Below are positions 63,928-64,000 of a stretch of DNA of 64,000 nucleotides, piece by piece. Both the position numbers and the translations under genes were made by a program. A model generated the notes under the pieces. That model was not told the origin of the DNA and did not search any database. It worked only from the letters and a program-made list of their open reading frames with translations. Source of the DNA: Lyticum sinuosum (GTDB lineage: Bacteria > Pseudomonadota > Alphaproteobacteria > Rickettsiales > Midichloriaceae); assembly GCF_034471385.1 (NCBI RefSeq), contig NZ_JARGYU010000001.1, positions 248,001 to 312,000 on the forward strand, written 5' to 3'. Position 1 is the stretch's first letter. Each line of letters opens with the position of its first letter.

Positions 63928-64000
63928 ATGGCTGCAACTATAAATAAAGTAATAATAATAGGAAATATAGGAAAAGATCCTGATATAAGATTAACACAAA
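63928..64000 (+). CDS. ssb: Single-stranded DNA-binding protein, N-terminal part (cut by window end)
   Basis: The ATG at 63928 opens with AATINKVIIIGNIGKDPDIRLTQ, matching the SSB N-terminus (a beta strand, VILVGNLGxDPExRxT). SSB coats single-stranded DNA in replication and repair. Only 24 residues are visible, so the OB fold and acidic C-terminal tip cannot be checked. Confidence 0.85.
   Translation, partial: MAATINKVIIIGNIGKDPDIRLTQ

Overview
The window reads as about 64 kb of a very A+T-rich alphaproteobacterial chromosome (coding regions roughly one quarter G+C by eye, intergenic DNA lower). Gene content points to Rickettsiales or a similarly reduced intracellular lineage: a Rickettsia-type valyl-tRNA synthetase, a TAXI-type TRAP solute receptor, an MJ0042 zinc-ribbon protein, the long alphaproteobacterial form of RibA, HemF and HemH, an orphan terminase large subunit, and NhaA and Kef antiporters. 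FlgA and FliI suggest a flagellated or formerly flagellated member, for example Midichloriaceae-like. The taxon is inferred from gene content only.

Layout. 1-3.7 kb: hemH (cut by the window edge), rsmD, ribA and queD on the minus strand. 4-8.5 kb: the origin-type cluster mnmG-rsmG-parA-parB on the plus strand, with a ParB that has lost its DNA-binding centre. 8.7-12.2 kb: a solute-binding protein, lgt, phaR and ackA. 12.5-22.3 kb: initiator tRNA, era, flgA, a zinc-ribbon protein, dapE, a D,D-carboxypeptidase, ftsA and tilS. 22.3-27 kb: dnaJ, ubiE, ftsB (start disrupted at a T10 tract) and a truncated glyS. 27.2-31.9 kb: obgE, folE, a retropepsin-RimK fusion and photolyase. 32-43.4 kb: addB-like, valS, erpA, hemF, orphan terL and rplS. 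43.5-46.7 kb: rsmH-ftsL-ftsI. 47-57.3 kb: tRNA-Thr, TAXI receptor, ruvX, an unknown two-helix membrane protein, bioA, tyrS, lolC/E, nhaA and a Kef-type antiporter. 57.6-61.1 kb: fliI and the ribosomal cluster rpsF-rpsR-rplI. 62-64 kb: rpmE, mlaC and the start of ssb.

Almost everything is housekeeping: translation and tRNA modification, cell division and peptidoglycan, haem, riboflavin, queuosine/folate and biotin steps, lipoprotein and lipid trafficking, ion homeostasis. No CRISPR array, insertion sequence, complete prophage or defence system is visible.

The unusual signal is in how the genes are built. (1) Asn/Lys/Asp-rich low-complexity segments are inserted into many conserved enzymes. 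(2) Several proteins have lost or eroded a domain that is normally central: ParB lacks its helix-turn-helix and CTP-binding arginines, GlyS lacks its C-terminal domain, and the AddB-like nuclease site is altered. (3) Gene ends are repeatedly copied in tandem with the neighbouring spacer (ackA, flgA, hemF, tyrS, fliI), leaving the intact gene plus tails or heads. (4) Two membrane-protein genes (ftsB, nhaA) have their natural starts one base out of frame at 10-base homopolymers. (5) Recognisable Shine-Dalgarno motifs are nearly absent.
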